Position numbers and translations under genes: made by a program. Source: Rhizobium sp. Q54 (GTDB lineage Bacteria > Pseudomonadota > Alphaproteobacteria > SMXQ01). Taken from it: a stretch of 36,072 nucleotides of DNA. Positions within the stretch are counted from its first letter, which is position 1, and the number at the start of each line of letters is the position of its first letter. Shown piece by piece: positions 6,773 to 14,399 of this stretch. Under the pieces are notes generated by a model. The model was not told the DNA's origin, did not search any database, and was given only the letters and a program-made list of their open reading frames with translations. The stretch spans positions 1-36,072 of the forward strand of contig CAMAVH010000015.1 in the NCBI GenBank assembly GCA_945861615.1, written 5' to 3'.

Positions 6773-8107
6773 CTAATCGAGGACTTTCACCGCCGGGATC
6801 GGCACCACGAACTTGCCGCCCCAGGCCTTGATGCCGGCCATTTTCTCGACGATCTCATCCTTGATGTTCCAGGGCAGGATCAGCACATAGTCCGGCTTCG
6901 TCTCGAAGATTTTCTCCGGCGCGTGCACCGGGATATGCGTGCCCGGGAGGAAGAGCCCCTGCTTGTGCGGGCTGGCATCGACCGTATAGTCGAAGAAATC
7001 GCCGCGCACGCCGCAATAATTGAGCAGCGTGTTGCCTTTGGCCGGCGCGCCGTAGCCGACGACATGCTTGCCGGCATCCTTGGCGGCGATCAGGAACTTC
7101 AGCAGTTCGCGCTTGGTGCGCTTCACCTGTTCGGCGAAACCTTCGTAGGTCGCGGCTTTGTCGAGGCCGGCGGCGATCTCGCGGCTCTTCAGCGCGGCAA
7201 CGGTCGCTTCGGTCTTGCGGGCGGCGTCGGCATGGCAGCCGTAGATGCGCAAGCTGCCGCCATGGGTCGGCAATTCCTCGACGTCGAACAGGCGGATGCC
7301 GTGGCGCGCGAAGGCCTTCTCAACCGCGAGGAGCGAGAAATACGAAAAATGCTCGTGATAGATGGTATCGAATTGGTTGAGCGTCATCAGCTGGAGCAGA
7401 TGCGGGAACTCCATCGTCAGCACGCCATTGGGCGCAAGCGCGATCTTCAGGCCGCCGATGAAATCGTTGAGGTCAGGCACATGGGCGAGCACATTGTTGC
7501 CGAGCAGCAGGTCGGCGCTCTTGCCCTGACTGACGAGATGGCGCGCCGTTTCGATCCCGAAGAAACGGACGAGCGAGGGGATGCCCTTCTTTTCGGCGAC
7601 CTTGGCGACATTGGCGGCCGGCTCGATCCCGAGCACGGGCACGCCACGCTGGGCGAAATATTGCAGCAGATAGCCGTCGTTGCTGGCGACTTCGATCACC
7701 TGTGACGAGCCATTGTAACCGAAGCGACCGATCATCTTCTCGACATAGCGCTCGGCATGCTTCAGCCAGCTGTCGCTGTAGGACGAGAAATATGCGTAGT
7801 CGGAGAACAGTTGCTCGGGCGTCTGCACGTCCTCGACCTGCACGAGCAGGCAATCGTCGCAGACCAGCGCATGCAGCGGATAGAACGGTTCGGCGCGCCC
7901 GAGATCCTGCGGGCGCAGGTAATAGTTCGACGGCGGCTGCACGCCGAGATCGACCATGGTGCGGGTCAGCGGCGCGCCGCAAGCGCGGCAGGCCTGGCGC
8001 TTGAGCCCGGAAAGTTGTCCGTCGTCAGATTTTGACGATACGGGGGCGAGGGACGCCTCGTGCGACATCGCGAACTCGGCCTGCGTCTGTTTCAGATTCG
8101 TTGCCAT
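6773..8107 (-). CDS. Zinc-binding SAM-dependent sugar C-methyltransferase
   Basis: A 444-residue protein with the three-part layout of nucleotide-sugar C-methyltransferases (TylC3-like). An N-terminal zinc module has CRACGAP and, about 45 residues later, CDDCLLVQ. The central SAM domain has VIEVASNDGYLLQYF (motif I) and LLGNNVLAHVPDLNDF. The C-terminal domain contains GYGAPAKGNTLLNY and DYTVDASPHKQGLFLPG. Such enzymes methylate carbon 3 of 4-keto-6-deoxy sugars. The start chosen is the ATG at 8107, behind AAGAGA; a TTG at 8125 and an ATG at 8068 are alternatives. With the 8107 start the gene overlaps the 3' end of rfbG by 83 bases, which is long for an operon overlap. Confidence 0.85.
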   Translation of the reverse strand: MATNLKQTQAEFAMSHEASLAPVSSKSDDGQLSGLKRQACRACGAPLTRTMVDLGVQPPSNYYLRPQDLGRAEPFYPLHALVCDDCLLVQVEDVQTPEQLFSDYAYFSSYSDSWLKHAERYVEKMIGRFGYNGSSQVIEVASNDGYLLQYFAQRGVPVLGIEPAANVAKVAEKKGIPSLVRFFGIETARHLVSQGKSADLLLGNNVLAHVPDLNDFIGGLKIALAPNGVLTMEFPHLLQLMTLNQFDTIYHEHFSYFSLLAVEKAFARHGIRLFDVEELPTHGGSLRIYGCHADAARKTEATVAALKSREIAAGLDKAATYEGFAEQVKRTKRELLKFLIAAKDAGKHVVGYGAPAKGNTLLNYCGVRGDFFDYTVDASPHKQGLFLPGTHIPVHAPEKIFETKPDYVLILPWNIKDEIVEKMAGIKAWGGKFVVPIPAVKVLD

Positions 8108-9194
8108 GATACGTCTCTTTTTCAAAGATGGCGATCTGCCGTTCCGTCAGCTGCCGGACATCGTCCGAGGCGTAGAAGGCGCGATACCATTCGACGGACT
8201 TGTCGATCGCCGTCTCGGCGGTCCAGTGGGTTTGCCAGCCGAAAGCGCGTTTGGCACGCGCGCTCGACAGGGTGAGAAGCGTGGCTTCGTGCGGGCCTGC
8301 GGCGGGCACGCTGTGCCATTGGGCGTTGCCGTCTCCGGCCTTGTTCCAGGCGGCGACCAGGCGATCGGCCATCCAGCCGACAGGCTGCGAGTCCGCCTCG
8401 GCCGGACCGAAATTCCAGCCCGACGAGAAGGCGACGGGATTCTCGCTCAACCGCTCGGCGAGGATCAGAAATCCATGAACCGGTTCCAGCACATGCTGCC
8501 AGGGTCGCACCGCTTCGGGATGGCGGATTTCCAGCGGGCGGCCATGGGCGAAGGCGCGCATGGCGTCGGGCACCAAACGGTCGACCGCCCAGTCGCCGCC
8601 GCCGATGATGTTGCCGGCGCGCACCGTGGCGACGCCGGGCGCGGACGCACCCATGAAATAGGAGCGGCGGAAGGCTTCGACCACCAGTTCGGCGCAGGCC
8701 TTGCTGTTGCCGTAGGGTTCACGGCCGCCGAGCGCGTCGGTTTCGCGATAGCCCCAATCCCATTCCTTGTTCTCGTAGACTTTGTCGGTGGTGACGATGA
8801 CGGCGGCGCGCACGGATGGGCAGGCGCGCATCGCTTCGAGCAGATGCACGGTCCCCATCACGTTGGTGGCATAAGTACCGACCGGATCGGCGGCGGCGGC
8901 GCGCACGAGCGGCTGGGCGGCGAGATGCAGCACCACGTCCGGGCGGGCGCGACGCATGGCGGCGGTCAGGGCGAAATGATCGCGGACGTCGGCGATGGTC
9001 GAGGAGACATCGCGCGCCAAGTCTGTCGCTTCATAGAAACTCGGCTTGCTCGGTGCGGGTAACGCATAACCGTGCACTTCCGCGCCAAGGCGCGCAAGCC
9101 GGGCGCAGAGCCAGCCGCCCATGAAACCGGTGTGGCCGGTGACGAAGACCCGACGGCCCTGCCAGAAGGCGGGAGTTACGCCGACTTGCGGCAT
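8025..9194 (-). CDS. rfbG: CDP-glucose 4,6-dehydratase
   Basis: A 389-residue extended SDR. FVTGHTGFMGGWL is the NAD-binding loop, followed by HLAAQPLVR, IVTTDKVYEN, REPYGNSKACAEL (YxxxK pair) and RAGNIIGGGDWAVDRLVPD, all characteristic of CDP-glucose 4,6-dehydratase. It converts CDP-glucose to CDP-4-keto-6-deoxyglucose. The ATG at 9194 overlaps the 3' end of rfbF by 19 bases; the open frame further upstream to 9707 is only the shadow of rfbF. The C-terminal ~28 residues (from ETYHGNESET on) overlap the methyltransferase N-terminus in another frame and look unlike the family, which suggests loss of an earlier stop. Confidence 0.92.
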   Translation of the reverse strand: MPQVGVTPAFWQGRRVFVTGHTGFMGGWLCARLARLGAEVHGYALPAPSKPSFYEATDLARDVSSTIADVRDHFALTAAMRRARPDVVLHLAAQPLVRAAAADPVGTYATNVMGTVHLLEAMRACPSVRAAVIVTTDKVYENKEWDWGYRETDALGGREPYGNSKACAELVVEAFRRSYFMGASAPGVATVRAGNIIGGGDWAVDRLVPDAMRAFAHGRPLEIRHPEAVRPWQHVLEPVHGFLILAERLSENPVAFSSGWNFGPAEADSQPVGWMADRLVAAWNKAGDGNAQWHSVPAAGPHEATLLTLSSARAKRAFGWQTHWTAETAIDKSVEWYRAFYASDDVRQLTERQIAIFEKETYHGNESETDAGRVRDVARGVPRPRIVKI

Positions 9195-10030
9195 ACCATC
9201 GATTCCTTGGAAGACCAGCTGCGCCACGGCGCCTTGCCGGAGTTCCACATTTCGTTGAGTAGCTGCATCTCGCGGAACGTATCCATGCACTGCCAAAAGC
9301 CGGGGTGCTGGTAAACCGAGAGCTGGTTTTCCGCGGCGAGATATTCGAGGACGCCTTGTTCGAGGCTGACGTTCTCGTCGGCGCGCAGTCGATCGAAGGC
9401 CTTCTTCTCGAACACCAGGAAGCCGCCGTTGATCCAGCCTTCGGTCACTTGCGGCTTTTCGCGGAAGGTGCGGACGGCGCCGTCCTCGATGGCGAGCTCG
9501 CCGTAGCGCGAGGAGGGGTGCACGGCGGTGACGGTGGCGAGGCGGCCTGAGCGCTTGTGAAAGGCGAGCAGCGCATCGAGGTCGACGTCGGATACGCCAT
9601 CGCCGTAGGTGGCGAAGAAGCAATCGCCCTTCACGTAGGGCAGCGCCTGGCGTATGCGCGAGCCGGTCAGCGTGTCCTGGCCGGTTTCGGCCAGCACGAC
9701 GCGCCAATCCTCGTCATAGCCGTTCGACAGCGTTTCGATCGAATCGCTGGCGAAGTCCACGGCGAAATCCGAATTGTGCCGGCGGTAATTGATGAAATAG
9801 TCACGAATGACGTCGCCCTTGTAGCCGAGGCAAAGGATGAAGTTGCGCGAACCTGCGCCGTGATAATGCTTCATGATGTGCCAGAGAATCGGCTTGCCGC
9901 CGATCTCGACCATGGGCTTCGGCTTGAACTCGGTCTCTTCGCGCAAGCGCGTACCAAGTCCGCCGCACAGCAGCATGACGTCGGGGCGATCGCGGCCGGG
10001 GGCCGAGCGCAGGTTGGTAAACTTCAGCAT
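9176..10030 (-). CDS. rfbF: Glucose-1-phosphate cytidylyltransferase
   Basis: A 284-residue nucleotidyltransferase that makes CDP-glucose from CTP and glucose-1-phosphate. The signature LLCGGLGTRLREET followed by KPKPMVEIGGKPILWHIM is diagnostic, as are YGDGVSDVDLDALL, AVHPSSRYGEL and GWINGGFLVFEK. It is slightly longer than the usual ~257 residues at both ends. The ATG at 10030 lies behind GGGAGAG; a GTG at 10036 is possible. It is the first recognisable enzyme of the nucleotide-sugar operon (rfbF-rfbG-methyltransferase-rfbC-SDR). There is no rfbH-type 3-dehydratase after it, so the product should not be a 3,6-dideoxyhexose. Confidence 0.95.
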   Translation of the reverse strand: MLKFTNLRSAPGRDRPDVMLLCGGLGTRLREETEFKPKPMVEIGGKPILWHIMKHYHGAGSRNFILCLGYKGDVIRDYFINYRRHNSDFAVDFASDSIETLSNGYDEDWRVVLAETGQDTLTGSRIRQALPYVKGDCFFATYGDGVSDVDLDALLAFHKRSGRLATVTAVHPSSRYGELAIEDGAVRTFREKPQVTEGWINGGFLVFEKKAFDRLRADENVSLEQGVLEYLAAENQLSVYQHPGFWQCMDTFREMQLLNEMWNSGKAPWRSWSSKESMVCRKSA

Positions 10031-10032
10031 GG

Positions 10033-10332
10033 TCACTCTCCCAGAAGGGGGCTCGGATCACGATGCGGCGACGGATAGCCCCGTCCCAGATTGCGGCCTG
10101 GGGCTCGGCGAGCCGGACGGCCAGGAACGCCCCGTGGCACCTCGAGACGACCGCTGACCCCGGGCCACGCCGGCATGGCGGGGCTCTGGGCGGCGCCGTC
10201 GAGGCGCAGCGCCGGCTTTTCCGTCGGAAGGGCGGCGGCGAACTCGCTATGCGCCGATTTCACGGCGAGAAGCTTGAGCACCGCCTCGAGGGCGATCGGC
10301 GGAAGGCCGGCAGACGAAACACGCAAATCCAT
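10033..10332 (-). CDS. Hypothetical 99-residue protein between fliW and rfbF
   Basis: ATG at 10332 behind AAGGA at eight bases. The protein begins MDLRVSSAGLPPIALEAVLK and ends in a Pro/Arg-rich tail; no family is recognised. The stop (TGA, 10033-10035) sits inside the SD-to-start interval of rfbF (ATG 10030), consistent with coupling. The N-terminal half has ordinary composition, but the C-terminal half (many Pro, Arg and Gly) could be the translation of a non-coding leader. It may be a small flagellar or regulatory protein, or not a gene; treat as tentative. Confidence 0.4.
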   Translation of the reverse strand: MDLRVSSAGLPPIALEAVLKLLAVKSAHSEFAAALPTEKPALRLDGAAQSPAMPAWPGVSGRLEVPRGVPGRPARRAPGRNLGRGYPSPHRDPSPLLGE

Positions 10333-10361
10333 AGTGGCGGTCCTTGGTTAATTTTTTATTG

Positions 10362-10859
10362 TTAAAGGCTGTGGCGGACCGGGTATTTGCTATTCGACAT
10401 CACATACTGGCGGGCGATGTGATTGCGCGTGTCAATGAACACCGGCGCGCGCAGATTGACCGAAACATGGGCGCCGGCGCTGTCGCGGCGGACGGTCACG
10501 ATCAGCATGAGAGCCAGGTCGGCCGGAGCGATGCCGACGGCGCGGCAGGCTTCTTCGATATCGGCGCTATCGATGGCCTGATGCTCGGTGGAGAGCGGCG
10601 CGACCAGGAAAGCGAGGTTCTGGTCCGACAGGCACTGAAGCACGCGGAACTGCGGATATTTGCCTTCCGGCAGTTCGGCGAGGGCGAAGTCATGATAGTC
10701 GCCGAAGCCGAGCAGGCCCTGCGGCATCGCGAGCATCGCGTTTTCGCCGATGGTGAGGGTGCCGAAGCGCGATTCGACGACGAGAGTGCGCGCCGTGGAT
10801 TCGGTGGCAAGGATGGTGGGAGGCACGAGAGTCTGAGACGAGGCGGTGTTGGCGAGCAT
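10362..10859 (-). CDS. fliW: Flagellar assembly factor FliW
   Basis: A 165-residue protein. The FliW core runs from about residue 28: VVESRFGTLTIGENAMLAMPQGLLGF, then FRVLQCLSDQNLAFLVAPL, and a C-terminal VSVNLRAPVFIDTRNHIARQ, a characteristic FliW ending. There is a ~25-residue extension before the core. FliW binds newly made flagellin and, when free, binds CsrA and blocks it, coupling flagellin translation to export. CsrA is encoded about 20 kb away here (30792-31049) rather than adjacent. It follows flgL by 23 bases in the same direction and has a good SD (AAGGAG), so it is probably the last gene of the flgI-flgL operon. Confidence 0.93.
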   Translation of the reverse strand: MLANTASSQTLVPPTILATESTARTLVVESRFGTLTIGENAMLAMPQGLLGFGDYHDFALAELPEGKYPQFRVLQCLSDQNLAFLVAPLSTEHQAIDSADIEEACRAVGIAPADLALMLIVTVRRDSAGAHVSVNLRAPVFIDTRNHIARQYVMSNSKYPVRHSL

Positions 10860-10882
10860 GATTGGCTCCTTAGGGCTGCGAG

Positions 10883-11797
10883 TTAACGGAGATACGAGGC
10901 GAGGTTGAGCTTGGACAGCGACGAGATCGTCATGTAGGACGCCTCCAGCAGGGTCTGATCCTGCGTCAGTCGGGTCATGACTTCGGTGACGTCGATGCCG
11001 GTGATGTCGGTTACGGACTGATTGAGGTAGACCTTGAGGTCGTCGTTGTCGGTCGTCACCTTATCGAGGACGGTCTGCGCGCTGGCGATTCGGCTGGTGA
11101 TGTCTGGAATTTCCTGGATGGCCTGGTTCACCAGATCGAGCGCGTCGTTCAAGCGGTCGCGGTCGAGCGGATCCATGGTCACCGTGTTGGTCAGCTTCAG
11201 GGCGCGCATTAGCTTTTCGAAGCCAGGCTCGTCCGCGGTGGCGCCATAGGACACGTCATAATTCTCGGCGGCCTGGGTCGTCAGGCGGGTCGAATCGCCG
11301 GTGTAATAGGAGGTGTCGGCCGTGCTCGGGGTGGTCGTCGGCGGCGTGGTGTAGCTCGCGAGATCGACCGGCGCGGTGTCGATGCGGGTGCCGGCAAAGA
11401 GATAGCGGTCGCCGATCTTCGCATTGAGCTGGCGCGAGGCCTCGGCCAGCATGTTGTCGGTCGTTTCCGTGAGCGCCATGTCGCTGGCGTTCTCGTTGTT
11501 CAGCGCGTTGGTCAGGAACGTCTTGAGGTTGGTCGCAACCTCCACGAGCTTGGTCGTGGACTGTTCCATCGTCTGCAACCGCAGTTGCACGCTCTGATTG
11601 TTTGTCTTGTACTGGCTCATGCGCGACAGGTTCGATTCCAGGCTGATCAGCTGACGCGAATTGGCGGCGACGCCGGAATAGCGCGTCGAGACGTAACCGG
11701 TACCGGCCTGCACCGTGAGCGTGTCGATACGGTTCTGCGTGTTGCGCAGGTTCGATAGCGTTTGGCCGTAAGTACCGATGTCGGAGACGCGGGTCAT
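10883..11797 (-). CDS. flgL: Flagellar hook-associated protein 3 (FlgL)
   Basis: A 304-residue junction protein that joins hook to filament. The N-terminus is flagellin-like (TYGQTLSNLRNTQNRIDTLT, then VSTRYSGVAANSRQLISLES), with MLAEASRQLNAKIGDRYLFAGTR in the middle. The C-terminal helix has IDVTEVMTRLTQDQTLLEASYM and ends SSLSKLNLASYLR, the standard FlgL end. It starts 15 bases after the flgK stop with GAGGAA upstream. It is exported through the flagellar type III apparatus, probably with help from the FlgN-like protein of the same operon. Confidence 0.94.
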   Translation of the reverse strand: MTRVSDIGTYGQTLSNLRNTQNRIDTLTVQAGTGYVSTRYSGVAANSRQLISLESNLSRMSQYKTNNQSVQLRLQTMEQSTTKLVEVATNLKTFLTNALNNENASDMALTETTDNMLAEASRQLNAKIGDRYLFAGTRIDTAPVDLASYTTPPTTTPSTADTSYYTGDSTRLTTQAAENYDVSYGATADEPGFEKLMRALKLTNTVTMDPLDRDRLNDALDLVNQAIQEIPDITSRIASAQTVLDKVTTDNDDLKVYLNQSVTDITGIDVTEVMTRLTQDQTLLEASYMTISSLSKLNLASYLR

Positions 11798-11812
11798 TCT
11801 CGTCGTTCCTCG

Positions 11813-13624
11813 TTAAATCATGTCGGTCAGGGTCTTGAGCATTTCGGACAGCGTGGTAATCACCCGCGCCGAGGCCCCGTAGGCGTTCTGGTACATGATT
11901 AGGTTGGTCATCTCTTCGTCGGTGCTGACGCCGCTGGCCGACTGCGCCTTGGCGGTGATGTCGTTCAGCACGTTCAGGCGATAGGCCGCCGCGTCGTCGG
12001 CGTTGGCGGCGCGCGTCGCGTTGTCGGACAGGATATTGGCGCCGTAACCGGATAGCGTGGTGCTGGTGGCCGGCAGGCCGCCGGCGGCAGTAAAGGTCTG
12101 TTTCACCGTGAAGACCTCGGCCATGCGCTCGGCCACCGAGCTGTCGCCGCTTGTCAACACGATGTCGCCGGCAACGAAGGCGGCCGAGCTAAGCTGGCCG
12201 CGCGAGACCTTCTGCGCGTCGAGGACGATGTCGCTGCGCACGGCGACGTTGCTCGACAGGCCGCCCAGGGTGCTGCCCGTGATGAGGTTGTTGAGGCCGA
12301 AGTAGTGCGAGAAGCCGAAGCCGGTCGTCGCTTCCTGGCTGGTGCCTTCGTTGATGGCGATGCCTTGGCCGGCGGTGTTGGCGGTGATGACGAGTTGGCC
12401 GAGCGCATTGGTACTGGCCGTCGCGCCGGTTAGGCCGGCAATGGGCGGGACGGAAGCGGCATAGGCGCCGTTGAGCGCGTTGGCGATCTGAGTCACGGTC
12501 GGCGTGCCGCCGACGACGGTGGTGAGATCGGCGAAGTTGAAGTCGAACGGCGCGCCTGCGGCGGTGCCATCGGCATTGAGCACGGCAAAGCGAACTGTGC
12601 CGGTCATGCTCACGGTATCGGTCGCGGGGGAGAATCCGCGATCGCCGGTCAGGCTGGCCGGCGGCGGAATGGCCACGCCGTCGTTATGAATGGCGTTGAT
12701 CTGGTCCTTGAGGACGGCAGCGAGACGGTCCATCTCGGCGCCGAAATTCGGCAGCTCGGTGTCGCGCATATCGATCAAGGCGGCGATCTGGCCCGACCGG
12801 ACGTCGCCGGTGACGTCGGTGCCGTTGAGCATGATGCCGCCGATGCCATTGCTTGGGTAACTCACCTCGGCGCCCATGGCGGAGGCCGGCGTATAGCTGA
12901 TCGTGCTGGCTTCGCGGTCGACCAGCGGGCGGCCGGAGGCCATGAAGATGACGGTTTCCCCGGTGCCCCGGGTGAAATAGCTGATGTCCATCTTCTCGGC
13001 GAGCGAGGCGATGGCGACGTCGCGCTGGTCCTGCAAGTCGCCGGCCGGCTGATTGAGGGCGATGTTGCGCGAGATATTGATGTTCAACTCAGAAATATTC
13101 TGCAGCAGCTGATTGATTTCCGCGACCGAGCCGGCGATCTGTTGGTCGGCCTCGTAACGCAAGTCCTGGATCTGCTTGGACATGTCGTTCATCTGGCGCG
13201 TCAGGGTCTGCGCGGCCATGACCAGGTCGATCTGGCTGTTGGAGGACGACGGATCGACGGCGAGCGCCGACATCTTGTTGCCGAGGGTCGTCATCGTCGA
13301 GGCCATCGACGAGGCGGCGTCCGGCGTGCCGAACATGTTCTGCATCGACGCGAAGAATTCCTGGCGCACGGACGCCTCGCCGTTCGCCGTGGTCTGGGCG
13401 CGCGCGTCGCGCAGCAGATATTCGCTCACCTCGCGGGTGATGCTGCCGATCTTGACGCCGGCGCCCTGTCCGTCGATCAGGACGTTCTCCAGATTCACCG
13501 TCTTGCGCGTATAGCCGACGGTATTCGCGTTGGCGATATTGTTCGACGTGACCGACAACGCGGCCTGCGTGGTCTGCAGGGCGGAGACGGCTGTGCCGAG
13601 CGCGACGTTGATGGAGGAGGACAT
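11813..13624 (-). CDS. flgK: Flagellar hook-associated protein 1 (FlgK)
   Basis: A 603-residue protein that caps the hook before FlgL. The N-terminus ALGTAVSALQTTQAALSVTS with NNIANANTVGYTRKTVNLEN is the axial-protein rod/hook motif. The central part has DQRDVAIASLAEKMDISYF and DMRDTELPNFGAEMDRLAAV, and the C-terminus ends NLIMYQNAYGASARVITTLSEMLKTLTDMI. Length and order match the family. It lies between the FlgN-like gene (20 bases) and flgL. The central variable region (about 320-490) is Thr/Ala-rich, as usual. Confidence 0.95.
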   Translation of the reverse strand: MSSSINVALGTAVSALQTTQAALSVTSNNIANANTVGYTRKTVNLENVLIDGQGAGVKIGSITREVSEYLLRDARAQTTANGEASVRQEFFASMQNMFGTPDAASSMASTMTTLGNKMSALAVDPSSSNSQIDLVMAAQTLTRQMNDMSKQIQDLRYEADQQIAGSVAEINQLLQNISELNINISRNIALNQPAGDLQDQRDVAIASLAEKMDISYFTRGTGETVIFMASGRPLVDREASTISYTPASAMGAEVSYPSNGIGGIMLNGTDVTGDVRSGQIAALIDMRDTELPNFGAEMDRLAAVLKDQINAIHNDGVAIPPPASLTGDRGFSPATDTVSMTGTVRFAVLNADGTAAGAPFDFNFADLTTVVGGTPTVTQIANALNGAYAASVPPIAGLTGATASTNALGQLVITANTAGQGIAINEGTSQEATTGFGFSHYFGLNNLITGSTLGGLSSNVAVRSDIVLDAQKVSRGQLSSAAFVAGDIVLTSGDSSVAERMAEVFTVKQTFTAAGGLPATSTTLSGYGANILSDNATRAANADDAAAYRLNVLNDITAKAQSASGVSTDEEMTNLIMYQNAYGASARVITTLSEMLKTLTDMI

Positions 13625-13644
13625 GAGGGCGTTCCGACCGTCTG

Positions 13645-14082
13645 CTAAAGCTGCTTGTTGAGCGTCATCGCGACGGCGCGGCGCGGACCGGCGTTGTTGA
13701 GCACGCCGGCGCTGGAATAGGCGGCGGCGCTGACCTGCTTCTCGGACACGGCGGCGACGATCGCCTTCAGCAGGCGCTCGCTGACGCTGCGCGCGGCGCG
13801 CAGCGCCCGCTCGTTGTCGGTCATCACCTTCTGAAACCGCACGGTCGCTTCGCGCAGCGCATCGCGGGTCGCGGCGGGGGCACTGCCGAGCAGGCCGGGG
13901 TGCTTGCGCAGCTCCTGCATGAAGTGGTCGTAGCCGTTGGCCAAGTCGGTCTTCTCGGCCTGCAGGACCTTGATGTCCTGCGGGCGCTGGCCGCGCAGAA
14001 TTTCGTTCTCGCGCGTCATCAAGTCGCTCAAGCGGATCGTGACGTCGAGCAGATCGCTGACCAGGCTGATGGGTGTCGTCAT
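13645..14082 (-). CDS. flgN: FlgN-like flagellar export chaperone
   Basis: A 145-residue, largely helical protein: LVSDLLDVTIRLSDLMTREN near the N-terminus, then LQAEKTDLANGYDHFMQEL, and a long helix to about residue 115. FlgN chaperones hold FlgK and FlgL before export. The position directly upstream of flgK and flgL, the length and the heptad-like composition support this; sequence similarity to FlgN is weak, as is usual in alphaproteobacteria. ATG 14082 was chosen over a GTG at 14088, which would overlap the flgJ stop; AGAGGTGA lies just upstream. Confidence 0.72.
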   Translation of the reverse strand: MTTPISLVSDLLDVTIRLSDLMTRENEILRGQRPQDIKVLQAEKTDLANGYDHFMQELRKHPGLLGSAPAATRDALREATVRFQKVMTDNERALRAARSVSERLLKAIVAAVSEKQVSAAAYSSAGVLNNAGPRRAVAMTLNKQL

Positions 14083-14084
14083 GA

Positions 14085-14399
14085 TCACTTCACCTCTTGC
14101 ATCTTGAGGATTTCGGCATAGACCTGATCGGCGATGCCGATGCCGCCGGTCTTGGCCATTTCCTTGCCGTATTGATCGGTCAGCACGGAGCGGAACAGCT
14201 TTTCGGCGTTGCCGCCGCCGAACGGGCCGTCGGTCTCGATGCCGGCGAACATGGCTTCCATGGTCTGGCCGACGAAGAAGGCCTCGAAATCCTGCGCGGC
14301 CTTACGGGCCTGCGCCTGGGTCTTGGCGCCGGTCGTCTGCGGCGCGGCTTTGGCGTCGCTGTAGGCGGAGGTCGCGTCGAGAAGGGAGAGCGCGCTCAT
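14085..14399 (-). CDS. flgJ: FlgJ-type rod-binding protein (muramidase domain absent)
   Basis: A 104-residue protein consisting of only the rod-binding domain: [59 protein letters not shown]. The C-terminal peptidoglycan hydrolase domain of enterobacterial FlgJ is absent, which is normal in alphaproteobacteria. It acts as a scaffold for rod assembly in the periplasm. The start codon overlaps the flgI stop (TGATG) and the end abuts the FlgN-like gene, so translation is probably coupled. Confidence 0.88.
   Translation of the reverse strand: MSALSLLDATSAYSDAKAAPQTTGAKTQAQARKAAQDFEAFFVGQTMEAMFAGIETDGPFGGGNAEKLFRSVLTDQYGKEMAKTGGIGIADQVYAEILKMQEVK

Noticed and set aside
9195..9707. N-terminal extension of rfbG (171 extra codons)
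   Set aside because: This stretch lies inside rfbF in another frame and is Arg/Pro-rich; the family start is at 9194.
10347..10365. Two TTAA words near the fliW stop as a CtrA box
   Set aside because: The spacing is ten bases instead of seven and one copy lies at the fliW stop codon.
12686..13648. 320-codon plus-strand frame opposite flgK
   Set aside because: A shadow of flgK: rich in Gly, Arg, Asp and His, with no recognisable domain.
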